From positions 31,521 through 95,520 of IMG/VR virus record IMGVR_UViG_3300047168_000120: 64,000 nt of DNA, one strand, 5' to 3'. The position numbers were made by a program, and so were the translations under genes. Below are positions 32,180 to 40,710 of this stretch, piece by piece. How positions within the stretch are numbered: position 1 is the stretch's first letter; each line of letters starts with the position of its first letter. The stretch comes from a virus. Below the pieces are notes generated by a model that saw nothing but the letters and a program-made list of their open reading frames with translations, had not been told where the DNA came from and made no database searches.

Positions 32180-32854
32180 GTGGATTTCGGCCAGGCTCTC
32201 CATTTTCTCCGGAACGGCAAACGCGTCGCGCGCGCAGGCTGGAACGGCCAGAACATGTTCCTTTTGTTGGTGCCGGGCAGCACGTTCAAGGTGAATCGCC
32301 CACCGCTGCTCGGTATTTATCAGGAACCCTTCCGTGGTCCGCATCTGGAAGAGCTTATCGATATGAAGACGGCGCAGGGGTATGTGGTTCCCTGGCTGGC
32401 TTCGCAGTCTGACCTGCTGACGGATGACTGGGTCGAAGTTACCGATGAAACGGCCAAGCCAGAGCCTGCCGCGTCATCGGGGAACGAAATTCCCGCCTAT
32501 TGCGATGAAGAGCTGCAACTTCTGGCAGGTTACGATGAGCACTGGAGCGGCACCGAGTTGCATGGCAAGATCACGCCACTCTCGGGCCAAGATATGCCGC
32601 AGCCGACCAATCTTGCCAGCGGTGGCATAATTGACGGCAGCACATCGGCGTTGCTGGGCGAGACGCCTCATCCAAGTCCTGATATGCGGATCGGTGTTAA
32701 TTGCGATACCAGATATTACACGCAAAACGGTATGTTGGTGAACGACTCAGTCGTTTCGTACGAAGAGGCCAATACCGCGAAATTAGCTCACGAAAGCGGT
32801 CAACCTTTACCGCCGGGTTGGAGTTTCATTCCGGCCGCTCAGGATCCCACCTGA
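32180..32854 (+). CDS. tad2: Tad2-like (DUF2829) anti-Thoeris protein with C-terminal extension
   Basis: 224 aa from GTG 32180 (AAAGGCGG upstream). Residues 1-90 carry the full DUF2829 signature: DFGQALHFLRNGKRVARAGW, NMFLLLVPGSTFKVNRPPLL, then DMKTAQGYVVPWLASQSDLL and DDWVEV. Tad2 proteins are phage sponges that bind cyclic ADP-ribose signal molecules and block Thoeris (and some CBASS) defence. The 130-residue extension is unusual and unrecognised. Located in the accessory block, fitting an anti-defence role. Confidence 0.85.
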   Translation: MDFGQALHFLRNGKRVARAGWNGQNMFLLLVPGSTFKVNRPPLLGIYQEPFRGPHLEELIDMKTAQGYVVPWLASQSDLLTDDWVEVTDETAKPEPAASSGNEIPAYCDEELQLLAGYDEHWSGTELHGKITPLSGQDMPQPTNLASGGIIDGSTSALLGETPHPSPDMRIGVNCDTRYYTQNGMLVNDSVVSYEEANTAKLAHESGQPLPPGWSFIPAAQDPT

Positions 32855-32856
32855 AG

Positions 32857-33105
32857 ATGGGCGCCGATGTGCCTTTGACGTGGACGCTGAGCGGCGCGCT
32901 CGGGCTTCGCAGAGGAGCATTCGGCGGCGTCGTTGTGATCGTGCAGGAGATGCGACGCCGGCATGGACCGGCGTTGCAGTTTCTATGGTGGCACAGGCGG
33001 GAATATGACTTCATCCAATTCCGCTGGCGCCGCGCGCGCCGCCCGGACATCGTACATTTGCACTCATATCGCCCAGACCTCATTCCTGGATGGTTTAAAA
33101 TATGA
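32857..33105 (+). CDS. Hypothetical basic protein, 82 aa
   Basis: Start MGADVPLTWTLSGALGLRRG at 32857, two bases after the Tad2-like stop. One short hydrophobic stretch (GAFGGVVVIVQEM) then an Arg/Trp-rich tail. Overlaps the next gene as ATGA. Function unknown. Confidence 0.55.
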   Translation: MGADVPLTWTLSGALGLRRGAFGGVVVIVQEMRRRHGPALQFLWWHRREYDFIQFRWRRARRPDIVHLHSYRPDLIPGWFKI

Positions 33106-33938
33106 CGACAGGCCTCTGCCTCGGTAAGCTTCCGGCCAGCACGGATAAAACCGTGCCGACATTTCGCTGGCTGATAGACGGCGTGCCGAGCCCGCCTGTG
33201 GTGCAGCTCCCCGCGCCCGCGGCGTCGATCGGTTTCTTCGACAAGGTGGCTGCCTGGCCGATGCTGGCGAATGACAGGCTGGAAAACTGCACCATCGCCG
33301 CGGTTGGCCATGCAGTTCAGCTCTGGACAGCCGCGAACAACGTGCCGATCATCCCGGATGAGCCGTGCGCGATTGCTGGCTACGCCCATGCCACCGGCTA
33401 TGATCCGGCCACCGGCGAGAACAACAACGGCGCGGTCGCACTCGATATCCTGAAATACTGGATGCACACCGGCCTGCCGATCTGCGAGGCAGGTTCGCTC
33501 GACCTGCTGGACGGCTTCGCGAAGATTCAGGTCGGGGACATCATTTCGATTCAGCGCGCCATCTCTGCTTTCGGGGCTGTTTATGTGGGCGTGGAACTGC
33601 CGGCCGGCGCCGACGAGGATTTTATCGCCGGCAAGCCTTGGGCCGATCTGACGGGTCAGCCCGGCTCGCTGGGCGGCCATGCCATCATCCTTGTTGGCTT
33701 CGACAATGAGGGACCGGTGTGTGTGACATGGGGCCGCCTGCAATGGATGACCTGGTCCTGGTGGCTGCGCTATGGCAGCGAGGCGTATGCCCTGCTGCGC
33801 CGCGAGTGGATCGGGCTCAACGGCATGGCGCCCAGCGGCCTCACCATGGCGCAGCTGGACGCGAAACTGACCTGGATGCGCGGCACGCTCGGCCTGGGCG
33901 CTTCCTCGCCTCCACTGATCGGCACCGGTGCGCCTTGA
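33102..33938 (+). CDS. Papain-like (C1 family) cysteine peptidase-like protein
   Basis: 278 aa. DRLENCTIAAVGHAVQLW supplies a candidate nucleophilic Cys after an N, GGHAIILVGFDNEGP the catalytic His, and VTWGRLQWMTWSWW the third region; this is the order of the C1/papain fold in phage and bacterial relatives. The usual Asn is not clear, so activity is uncertain. No signal peptide. May process a phage or host protein. Confidence 0.68.
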   Translation: MTTGLCLGKLPASTDKTVPTFRWLIDGVPSPPVVQLPAPAASIGFFDKVAAWPMLANDRLENCTIAAVGHAVQLWTAANNVPIIPDEPCAIAGYAHATGYDPATGENNNGAVALDILKYWMHTGLPICEAGSLDLLDGFAKIQVGDIISIQRAISAFGAVYVGVELPAGADEDFIAGKPWADLTGQPGSLGGHAIILVGFDNEGPVCVTWGRLQWMTWSWWLRYGSEAYALLRREWIGLNGMAPSGLTMAQLDAKLTWMRGTLGLGASSPPLIGTGAP

Positions 33939-33939
33939 G

Positions 33940-34215
33940 ATGAGCGACCCCTGGCTTAAACCCCTGCACCCGCAGCTCAACCTGCCGTACGGCGAGTGGA
34001 TCGTGATCTCCGAGCAGGAGTCCGCCGGCGCGATCTGGTATAACCGTTTTGACCCATCCACTATGCACCTGATCAACGAGCTGGCTGAAAAGCGCTTGGT
34101 CTGGGTGTTTCATCGCCGAAAAATCCGCGTGGATCCAAAAGCCGACCCGCGCTGCTTTGAGCGGGTCATGTGGATCGTGCGCCCGGCCGAATTATTCACA
34201 TCGAAAGTGTCTTGA
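33940..34215 (+). CDS. Hypothetical protein, 91 aa
   Basis: Start MSDPWLKPLHPQLNLPYGEW, one base after the upstream stop. Trp-rich, all-beta-looking (GEWIVISEQESAGAIWYNRF). Family unknown. Followed by an operator and a tRNA gene. Confidence 0.65.
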   Translation: MSDPWLKPLHPQLNLPYGEWIVISEQESAGAIWYNRFDPSTMHLINELAEKRLVWVFHRRKIRVDPKADPRCFERVMWIVRPAELFTSKVS

Positions 34216-34227
34216 CGGCATCCGAAA

Positions 34228-34243
34228 TCACATCTTAATGTGT
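34228..34243. promoter_or_regulatory. Operator-like palindrome before the tRNA
   Basis: Core TCACAT-CTTA-ATGTGT, ten bases upstream of the tRNA gene start at 34253. Confidence 0.7.
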
Positions 34244-34252
34244 TTTTAGTGA

Positions 34253-34325
34253 TGCGGGGTAGCGCAGTTGGTAGAGCGTCGGAGTCATAATCCGAAGGTC
34301 ATTGGTTCAAATCCAATTCCCGCAA
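34253..34325 (+). tRNA. tRNA with CAU anticodon (Met or Ile-lysidine type)
   Basis: Acceptor TGCGGGG pairs with TCCCGCA; D arm GCGC...GCGT; anticodon stem TCGGA/TCCGA with loop GTCATAA (anticodon CAT); T arm TTGGT-TCAAATC-CAATT-like; discriminator A. No encoded CCA. Whether it is elongator Met or AUA-reading Ile depends on modification and identity bases I cannot settle. Confidence 0.9.
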
Positions 34326-34348
34326 GAATCCTATCGATGAGGGTGATT

Positions 34349-34669
34349 ATGCGCCTGCGCTGGATATTATTCATCTGCTTGGGCGCGATATTCGCGCCGT
34401 ATCGGTTCTACGGTGCCCAGGCGCAGGATCGAGCGCTCCTCTCGTATAATGCCGGCTGGAACGCAGCGATAGATGCCGTCGCCGTCTGGCTGGTAGCCGC
34501 GGCCGCTGTGCTGACGATCGTGTGGGCGTTAATGGCTCTCATTTCGAGATGGATGGGCCTCGACCATGATAACCCAAAAAGCCCTGATCCGAATGGGATG
34601 TTCTATCCCGGATCTGTCAGCAACATCGTTTATACCGATGACCCCAAAGCCGAAAAGGATAAATCATGA
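34349..34669 (+). CDS. Membrane protein with signal-like N-terminus, 106 aa
   Basis: ATG 34349 preferred for GAGGG five bases upstream; ATG 34337 is in frame. Hydrophobic N-terminus RLRWILFICLGAIFAPYRF (signal or anchor) and a second helix AVAVWLVAAAAVLTIVWALM. Polar tail. Function unknown; first of a chain of overlapping small genes to 38.07 kb. Confidence 0.65.
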   Translation: MRLRWILFICLGAIFAPYRFYGAQAQDRALLSYNAGWNAAIDAVAVWLVAAAAVLTIVWALMALISRWMGLDHDNPKSPDPNGMFYPGSVSNIVYTDDPKAEKDKS

Positions 34670-35016
34670 GCATGACACGCACTGAGGCGTTGAAGAAAGT
34701 TCTGGAGATGCGCGATTTCGCTGAGCGCATGGAGAGCGATCTGAAGACCAACATGCCGGAAATTGCGCCACACACGCCTTTCGTTTGTGTCCATATGCTC
34801 AACACCTTTGCCAGACCGGCGCAAAAGATTCATGTCCATATCGATTCTGCGCTTCTGACCCTTTGCGTCGACGCGCTGAGCGACTCCCTGATCGCGACGC
34901 CTGAGGTATCCAAAGAGCAGCCGGCTAAACTGGAACAAAAACCGGAGCGGCCAGCGGCGCCGTCATCTATCAAGGACATGCTGCCGAGATGGTGGCGCCG
35001 GCCACAGGGAAAGTGA
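34666..35016 (+). CDS. Hypothetical protein, 116 aa
   Basis: Start MSMTRTEALKKVLEMRDFAE overlaps the upstream stop as ATGA. Helical N-terminal half, Pro/Glu-rich linker, basic end (PRWWRRPQGK). Not recognised. Confidence 0.65.
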   Translation: MSMTRTEALKKVLEMRDFAERMESDLKTNMPEIAPHTPFVCVHMLNTFARPAQKIHVHIDSALLTLCVDALSDSLIATPEVSKEQPAKLEQKPERPAAPSSIKDMLPRWWRRPQGK

Positions 35017-35018
35017 AG

Positions 35019-35537
35019 ATGCAGCGGCAATTGGATGAAATCGAGATTACAGAGGAGATGATTGCGGCTGGAGCCAAAGTAATCATTGATTACTTTCATC
35101 TGGCTCCAGATTGGCTGCCGAACGATATATGCGCCGAAGTGTACCGAGCGATGATTTTTGCGCGAATTGAAGCGCCGCGTCAATTGTCTGATCTACACAC
35201 TGAGATGGTGACTGGCCGGCTCCAGGCGTTGTTCGAATGCCAGCACTTGACGACCGGCGAGCGCACCACAATCGGCTTGGCAATCGAGGAGATCACCGAG
35301 CTCGGCAAGCGCAGCAAACCCGCACCAGCGCCAGCGCCGGAGCAGAAGAGCGCGTTCGATCTTCCGCCAGGTCTTAGCGATTTCCAACTGCGCATGCTCT
35401 CGGCAATCGCCAAAGAAATTACTGCCATCAAGGAAGGTACATCATATCATTACATCGCCGAACGGATGGTCGAAGCTTTGCGCAAGTTTGATCACGAGGA
35501 TTGGGCTTCGTCGCAACCGCGGAATCAAAAGACATGA
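35019..35537 (+). CDS. Hypothetical protein, 172 aa
   Basis: Start MQRQLDEIEITEEMIAAGAK at 35019, two bases after the upstream stop. An N-terminal helical domain (ITEEMIAAGAKVI...) resembles small phage helical proteins; Ala/Pro-rich linker in the middle. No function assigned. Confidence 0.65.
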   Translation: MQRQLDEIEITEEMIAAGAKVIIDYFHLAPDWLPNDICAEVYRAMIFARIEAPRQLSDLHTEMVTGRLQALFECQHLTTGERTTIGLAIEEITELGKRSKPAPAPAPEQKSAFDLPPGLSDFQLRMLSAIAKEITAIKEGTSYHYIAERMVEALRKFDHEDWASSQPRNQKT

Positions 35538-35659
35538 AATTCGGTTTAATGATCACGCCCTACAGTTTCATAATAGGAATTTCGTGGGATCCGAACAACC
35601 GCAGCCTGGTGATCATGCCGATTCCCGGCATCGGCCTGTTGATAGGTTTTGACCGATGA
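35534..35659 (+). CDS. Mini-protein, 41 aa, possibly membrane-associated
   Basis: MKFGLMITPYSFIIGISWDP... with hydrophobic residues throughout (IMPIPGIGLLIGF). ATGA overlaps on both ends put it in a translationally coupled chain, which is the main evidence that it is real. Confidence 0.6.
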   Translation: MKFGLMITPYSFIIGISWDPNNRSLVIMPIPGIGLLIGFDR

Positions 35660-35802
35660 ACCCATGGAGAACCGGTGCGATGGTCCTATGGGGCCTGGAG
35701 ATCAACCTATATTTCGGCTGGTTTCATAAGCCGAGTTCGATCCCCGAGCTGGCGTGCTGGGGGCTCTATTTCCTTCTTTGGTCGATGGCGGCTGACAAAT
35801 GA
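35656..35802 (+). CDS. Mini-protein, 48 aa, Trp-rich membrane candidate
   Basis: MNPWRTGAMVLWGLEINLYF... and LACWGLYFLLWSMAADK. Two hydrophobic Trp-rich stretches suggest a membrane hairpin. Start and stop overlap neighbours as ATGA. Confidence 0.6.
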   Translation: MNPWRTGAMVLWGLEINLYFGWFHKPSSIPELACWGLYFLLWSMAADK

Positions 35803-36161
35803 AAACCATTAAATTCCAGGGCTACAGCGACGACACCTTCGCTTGCACCGGTCCCGGCATTAATGTCGATCATGACAACTGCAACAACGGGAAACCGATC
35901 CTGATGCGCGTGGACGCCGGAGGTGAGAGCGTGGTGGTCTATGGCCACTATGCACCGCTCGGCGCCACGGCCGGCTGGCTGATCGGCGTCTCGCCGGCGG
36001 ATTTCGACGGTGGTGATGAGCGCCACATTCCAGACTGGAACATCTATTTCGAGCCAAGCGACCGTGAATATTCGCCGCGGATGGTGATGGAGAATATCCC
36101 CGACGACGCGGTCGTCTATCTGATCACCAAAGACGGAAAGAAAATAGGAGCCGGCCGATGA
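35799..36161 (+). CDS. Hypothetical protein, 120 aa
   Basis: Start MKTIKFQGYSDDTFACTGPG. All-beta-looking with SVVVYGHYAPLGATAGWLIG; resembles small phage proteins that start with a TIKFxGYSDD strand, of unknown role. Coupled to both neighbours by 4-nt overlaps. Confidence 0.68.
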   Translation: MKTIKFQGYSDDTFACTGPGINVDHDNCNNGKPILMRVDAGGESVVVYGHYAPLGATAGWLIGVSPADFDGGDERHIPDWNIYFEPSDREYSPRMVMENIPDDAVVYLITKDGKKIGAGR

Positions 36162-36400
36162 CGCCAGAAACAATTAACGCCATGATGGACGAAATTCAGG
36201 CCAACCAAAAGGCGCTGAACGGTTGTCCGAGGCATCTTTTTATCCGGCCCGACAAAGGCTGGCGCATCGGTCAAAAGATCACCTGCGAAAACTGCAAGGG
36301 CGTAGTCAGCAACGTCTACATGGGAAATTATATCCAGGGATATAAAGCCGCCGGCGGCGATCCAAAGGATATCTGCCCGGATTGGAATGAAAAATCGTGA
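36158..36400 (+). CDS. Hypothetical protein with CxxC, 80 aa
   Basis: MTPETINAMMDEIQANQKAL... then CPRHLF and ITCENCKGVVSN: Cys/His pairs that could bind zinc. 4-nt overlaps both sides. Function unknown. Confidence 0.65.
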   Translation: MTPETINAMMDEIQANQKALNGCPRHLFIRPDKGWRIGQKITCENCKGVVSNVYMGNYIQGYKAAGGDPKDICPDWNEKS

Positions 36401-36630
36401 GCGACCGACGCGACGATGGCCAGTTCACATGCGGGTGTTGCGGTGGTTCATTTTCCTGCGACGCCTATGAACACGTCTGCGGCGTCGGCATGTGCCCAAC
36501 CTGCGCGGCCGATATGCGGGATAATATGGCATCATGCGACCATGTGTGGGAGCCATACGAAGGCGGCGAGTGCGAACCTGGCATCATTTGCGGGAGATGC
36601 ACGATGGTAAAAGAAGGGGAGTCGTTATGA
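36397..36630 (+). CDS. Cys-rich zinc-finger-like protein, 77 aa
   Basis: Eleven cysteines, including CGCCGGSFSC, CGVGMCPTC and CDHVWEPYEGGECEPGIICG: two or three zinc-binding knuckles. GTG start overlaps the upstream stop. Such proteins may bind nucleic acid or RNA polymerase; not shown. Confidence 0.65.
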   Translation: MSDRRDDGQFTCGCCGGSFSCDAYEHVCGVGMCPTCAADMRDNMASCDHVWEPYEGGECEPGIICGRCTMVKEGESL

Positions 36631-36968
36631 ACAAAGTGGATTCTTTCCCCCAACCCCTCGCGGACCCCAGGCTTGAGGCGGCGGCGCAGATATTGAACAA
36701 ATCTATGCTTTCCACTGATGACATTGAATATTGCCAAATGTTAGTTGAAGCGGAGCCAACGCATTTTCTCGCCATGCTCGCCGAAGCCCGCAAGCAGACC
36801 GGCGCGGATGAGGTAGAGAAGCGGGCTGATAACTTGCTGGCGGCGATAAATTACGCGCTGAAGCACGAGGCAGATGGTTTGATTTGGCTGCGTGATTGGC
36901 ATAATGGTGAGCCAGACGCTTTGGCGGAATTAGACGCCGCGCTCGCCAAGTATGAGGGGGTGGGGTGA
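36627..36968 (+). CDS. Hypothetical protein, 113 aa
   Basis: Start MNKVDSFPQPLADPRLEAAA at 36627 (ATGA overlap). Helical throughout, acidic; no domain recognised. Confidence 0.65.
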   Translation: MNKVDSFPQPLADPRLEAAAQILNKSMLSTDDIEYCQMLVEAEPTHFLAMLAEARKQTGADEVEKRADNLLAAINYALKHEADGLIWLRDWHNGEPDALAELDAALAKYEGVG

Positions 36969-37126
36969 TGCGATTTGTCCGCTACTGGTGCCCGCATCAA
37001 CACGAATGGGTCTCTTATTCAGGAAGATGGAACTGCCCTAAATGCGGCAGACTTTATGATAGCATGTCATCAACAACTTTAAAGTCCCTTATAAAAAGGG
37101 CCTTTTCAAGAAAGAAATCTAAATGA
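36968..37126 (+). CDS. Mini zinc-ribbon protein, 52 aa
   Basis: MRFVRYWCPHQHEWVSYSGR then WNCPKCGRLYD: C-P-H/H and CPKC form a compact ribbon, followed by a basic tail ending RKKSK. Start and stop overlap neighbours. Zinc binding inferred. Confidence 0.62.
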   Translation: MRFVRYWCPHQHEWVSYSGRWNCPKCGRLYDSMSSTTLKSLIKRAFSRKKSK

Positions 37127-38073
37127 CCCCCACCCCGCCGCGCTTCCCCGATGAGGTGCATAAAGATGCCTGGCGAAAAATTGGTACTCGGGAGGTCACA
37201 TATTTCGATGCTTTTCTAGGTAATCAAGCTCGCGTCTACAACTCCGCCCTCGCTGCCGCAGTGGCCGAGCGGGATATGGAGATTGAGCGCCTGGTCCGCG
37301 AGGTTAACGCGCTGATCGGGGAGAATGGTGATTTGCGACTGCAAGCCGGGACATGGACCGAAGGCTGGAAAGCCGGGCGGGATGCGGCGCAGTTAATTGC
37401 ACAAGATACAGCCAATGAAGCTGAAGGCGCTGAGTATTATATAGCGGTCAAAATAGCCCAGGATATCCACGCCCTCACCCCACCCGCCGAACCCGCGGCG
37501 CAGAAAGATTTCGTTAGCTTGTCATGCGGCGGCGAAACTTGTTCTTTATGCGGAAAACCGGCCACTAAAAAGGTGGGAGAGGAAATCCTGTCAGATGACC
37601 CGCATCCTGCGCGCCATAACATGACAGCCTATGTTTGCGCTGAGCATTTCCAGATGATATTTTCGCCTGCTGAATATCGCCGCGTTCATCGCGAAGTTCA
37701 TTCCCAGCCTACAGAACCCCAAACCCCGCCCAGCCACGGCATGAGCGATGAGGAGATTGGGGAGTACATTCTTGGTTATACGTCCGCCATGGTAAGCATC
37801 GGTGACAAGAGAGCCGCAGGCAAAGCCGCCCGCGAACTCCTTCAGCCCGCCGCGTTGAGCGTGCCGGTGTTTACGGGGGAGTGGCTGCGCGAAACCAAAA
37901 AAGGCGCGGACTGGCAAGAAGCTGCCACCGCCATCAACACGCGCCTCGCGCAGGCCGGCTTTGCGCCCGCACCGGAAAAGCTGACCGAGGCGCAGGAGGA
38001 AGAACACTGGAAATGGCTCGCCGGAATGGCTGCGCAGCGTCTTGCCCTCATCGCGAAGGAGGAAGGGAAGTGA
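37123..38073 (+). CDS. Hypothetical protein with coiled coil and zinc-like motif, 316 aa
   Basis: Coiled-coil-like residues 40-80 (AERDMEIERLVREVNALIGE), then CGGETCSLCGKPA and YVCAEHF (C-x2-C...C-x2-H). Variable-length linkers. Last gene of the rightward chain; the next gene (ahcY) is convergent, 54 bp away. Confidence 0.65.
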   Translation: MTPTPPRFPDEVHKDAWRKIGTREVTYFDAFLGNQARVYNSALAAAVAERDMEIERLVREVNALIGENGDLRLQAGTWTEGWKAGRDAAQLIAQDTANEAEGAEYYIAVKIAQDIHALTPPAEPAAQKDFVSLSCGGETCSLCGKPATKKVGEEILSDDPHPARHNMTAYVCAEHFQMIFSPAEYRRVHREVHSQPTEPQTPPSHGMSDEEIGEYILGYTSAMVSIGDKRAAGKAARELLQPAALSVPVFTGEWLRETKKGADWQEAATAINTRLAQAGFAPAPEKLTEAQEEEHWKWLAGMAAQRLALIAKEEGK

Positions 38074-38127
38074 GCGACACCGACCTTGTTCCATTTGGTT
38101 CTTTTTTTCAAAAAAGCAGCAGCCCAA

Positions 38128-39435
38128 TCAATACCGATACAGCTCGTGCTTGAACGGCCCATTCTGATTCAATCCCAGATAATCCGCTTGCTTCTTGGAC
38201 AAAGTCGTTAGCTTCGCCCCCACTTTGGCCAGGTGCAAAGCCGCCACTTTCTCATCCAAATGCCGCGGCAGCACGTACACCTTATTCTCATATTTGCCCT
38301 TGGGCGCAGTCCACAGCTCAATCTGCGCCAGCACCTGGTTGGTAAAGCTCGCACTCATCACAAAGCTCGGATGCCCCGTCGCATTCCCCAAATTCACCAG
38401 CCTGCCTTCCGACAGAACAATCAGCTTCTTGCCGTCCGGAAACTCCACCTCATCCACCTGCGGCTTCACATTGTCCCACTTCAAATTCCGCAGGCTCTCA
38501 ATCTGAATCTCGCTGTCGAAATGCCCGATATTGCAGACAATCGCGCGGTGCTTCATCGCCCGCATATGGTCGATGGTGATCACATCCACATTGCCGGTCG
38601 CGGTGACGAAAATATCGCCGCGCGTCGCGGCCTCTTCCATCGTCACGACCTCATAGCCTTCCATCGCCGCCTGTAATGCGCAGATCGGGTCCACCTCGGT
38701 CACCAGTACCCGGCAGCCGGCATTGCGCAGCGAGGCGGATGACCCCTTGCCCACATCGCCGAACCCGGCCACCACCGCCACCTTGCCGGACATCATCACA
38801 TCCGTGCCACGGCGAATGCCATCCACCAGGCTCTCCCGGCAGCCATACAGATTATCAAACTTGGATTTTGTGACGGAATCATTCACGTTGATCGCGGGGA
38901 CCAGCAATGTCCCGGCCTTTGCCATTTCCCACAGACGATGCACACCGGTGGTGGTTTCCTCGGAAATGCCGCGCACATCCTTTAGCATCTCCGGGTATTT
39001 TTCATGCACCAGCTTGGTAACATCTCCGCCATCATCCAGGATCATATTCGGCGTCCAGCCATCCGGCCCGCGCAGAGTCTGCTCAATGCACCACCAGAAT
39101 TCCTCCTCGCTCATGCCCTTCCAGGCAAAAACCGGCACGCCGGCGGCGGCCACCGCGGCGGCCGCCTGGTCCTGCGTCGAGAAAATATTGCAGGAGGACC
39201 AGCGCACGGACGCGCCCAGCGCGGTCAGCGTCTCGATCAGCACGGCGGTCTGAATGGTCATATGCAGGGAGCCGACGATGCGGGCACCCTTCAAAATCTG
39301 GTCCTTGCCGAATTCTTCCCGCAGCGCCATCAGGCCGGGCATCTCGTCCTCGGCCATCGCGATTTCCTTGCGGCCCCAGGCCGCCAGCGACATGTCGCGT
39401 ACTTTGTAATCGGTCACCTGGTTGACGTCCGGCAT
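38128..39435 (-). CDS. ahcY: Adenosylhomocysteinase
   Basis: Complete 435-aa enzyme that splits S-adenosylhomocysteine into adenosine and homocysteine using bound NAD. Seen: [47 protein letters not shown], the Rossmann loop [47 protein letters not shown] and the C-terminal [11 protein letters not shown]. Start behind GAGGGATTGCC. It is leftward and isolated among phage genes, intact, so probably an auxiliary metabolic gene that relieves SAH inhibition of methylases such as the MT-A70 enzyme 3.4 kb away, or a recently captured host gene. Confidence 0.97.
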   Translation of the reverse strand: MPDVNQVTDYKVRDMSLAAWGRKEIAMAEDEMPGLMALREEFGKDQILKGARIVGSLHMTIQTAVLIETLTALGASVRWSSCNIFSTQDQAAAAVAAAGVPVFAWKGMSEEEFWWCIEQTLRGPDGWTPNMILDDGGDVTKLVHEKYPEMLKDVRGISEETTTGVHRLWEMAKAGTLLVPAINVNDSVTKSKFDNLYGCRESLVDGIRRGTDVMMSGKVAVVAGFGDVGKGSSASLRNAGCRVLVTEVDPICALQAAMEGYEVVTMEEAATRGDIFVTATGNVDVITIDHMRAMKHRAIVCNIGHFDSEIQIESLRNLKWDNVKPQVDEVEFPDGKKLIVLSEGRLVNLGNATGHPSFVMSASFTNQVLAQIELWTAPKGKYENKVYVLPRHLDEKVAALHLAKVGAKLTTLSKKQADYLGLNQNGPFKHELYRY

Positions 39436-39543
39436 GGCAATCCCTCAAAAGTCACATAAAAATATGGCTTTCATATGGGGTTAGGGGCCAGGAGACAACC
39501 GGCGGGGGCAAGAAGGCGGCAAGAAGCGCCTCCGATCCGGAGT

Positions 39544-39927
39544 TTAGAGGCGATTTTCGCCTGGCGCCGGCACATCCCGCTCACAGATCCCGCATACCCA
39601 GCCGCGCGGCCCGAAATCGAACCGGGGAGCGTTCCAGCCGCAGTGTGGGCAGAGCATGGGGACTGACTGGCGCAGCTCCGTCTCGCCCCGGCCGAGCGCC
39701 GCAGCTGCGGCCAGCTCTGCAATCTGGTTGCACCGCTCCAGCAGGACTTGGACTTGGCGATCACTCTTTGCCCAGAGCGCTTTCAGCGTCGGCGTAGCCG
39801 CGGCTTCAACGGCGTCGTGATCGACGCGGAAATGCGGCGGGCGCTGCGTCCGATAATTCCGAATCTTGCCCGTCCCGCCGCATTTCGGACAGGTGTTACC
39901 GTCCTCGTCCCGCATCAGGTATCGCAT
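39544..39927 (-). CDS. Zinc-ribbon protein, 127 aa
   Basis: Start MRYLMRDEDGNTCPKCGGTG at 39927, site GAGGAGGCGG overlapping the upstream gene end. Two zinc modules: CPKCGGTG (DnaJ-like) and CPHCGWN...CGIC. Last gene of a leftward operon that begins at 43454. Function unknown. Confidence 0.7.
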   Translation of the reverse strand: MRYLMRDEDGNTCPKCGGTGKIRNYRTQRPPHFRVDHDAVEAAATPTLKALWAKSDRQVQVLLERCNQIAELAAAAALGRGETELRQSVPMLCPHCGWNAPRFDFGPRGWVCGICERDVPAPGENRL

Positions 39928-39928
39928 A

Positions 39929-40429
39929 TTAAGCCGCCTCCTCTGAAGCGCTGGGCGCCTCGCCGACCAGCACTTTTGCCACCCAGCCGCAAACGCGGCC
40001 GACCGAAACGCCCCGAGCGCCATCCCATTGGCCGGCATATCTCGGCTCCATCACGCCTGGCGCCGTGTGGAAGCTGACCTGGCCGGTTGGAAGGTCGATG
40101 TATAGCACTGCGCTGTGCATGCCTTCTTTTGGGTCTACGCCCCAGCCCCACTGGATGCCGCAACCGGCCGCGTGCGCCGCCAGCGCCTTTGTCAGGTTCT
40201 CGATGGCCCACTGCTTCCTGCCGTACGCCATGCTCTTGTAGCTGCCCTTCCCCGGGATTCCGCCGCGGTACTTCTTCGCACGGGCCGAATTCTTCTGGGC
40301 ACGAAAGACGTTCATGGCGATCTCGCCGGCGGGGCCGAGCTTCGCCAGGCGGTTATACAGCGCCATCGTCGCGTCGCCGTCCGATCCCTCGTAGACCTTG
40401 ACGACGCTGGCAAGGATATCGGCGCTCAC
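39929..40429 (-). CDS. Conserved phage protein, 166 aa
   Basis: Contains YGRKQWAIENLTKALAAHA, GIQWGWGVDP, SAVLYIDLPTGQVSFHTAP and YAGQWDGARGVS, an arrangement I recognise from several phage proteins of unknown function. Overlaps the upstream gene by 4 nt. Confidence 0.72.
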   Translation of the reverse strand: MSADILASVVKVYEGSDGDATMALYNRLAKLGPAGEIAMNVFRAQKNSARAKKYRGGIPGKGSYKSMAYGRKQWAIENLTKALAAHAAGCGIQWGWGVDPKEGMHSAVLYIDLPTGQVSFHTAPGVMEPRYAGQWDGARGVSVGRVCGWVAKVLVGEAPSASEEAA

Positions 40430-40710
40430 GCCGCACCGCCGGGAAAGCTGCGCGCCATCTGTTCCGCCACCAAGTCCAAATTGTTGTCGGCCGTGCGCTT
40501 CAGATCGGGCAGCAGACGGTCCAGCAGATCGTGGGCGTCGTCTCGTTTGCTCTTAGTGAGCATGACAACCGTGACCGCCAGACAATCGCAGATGGCCTGC
40601 AAGGCCGGCAGCGCGTTATGGCCCGCGAGAACCATCTGAAGGTCGTTGTATATCTCAGTGCGCTGCGCGATGTTCGCCTGGCGATCTTCTTCAGTCCATT
40701 CAAATTTCAT
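40426..40710 (-). CDS. Hypothetical helical protein, 94 aa
   Basis: MKFEWTEEDRQANIAQRTEI... All-helical, one CDC pair. In operon with overlapping neighbours; no family recognised. Confidence 0.68.
   Translation of the reverse strand: MKFEWTEEDRQANIAQRTEIYNDLQMVLAGHNALPALQAICDCLAVTVVMLTKSKRDDAHDLLDRLLPDLKRTADNNLDLVAEQMARSFPGGAA

Noticed and set aside
39452-39467. TCACAT-AAAA-ATATGG upstream of ahcY as an operator
   Set aside because: Right arm matches the consensus poorly; could be chance in AT-rich DNA.
39436-39543. SAH riboswitch in the ahcY leader
   Set aside because: Only about 100 bases, with one short CTCCG/CGGAG hairpin; none of the conserved SAH aptamer elements are visible.
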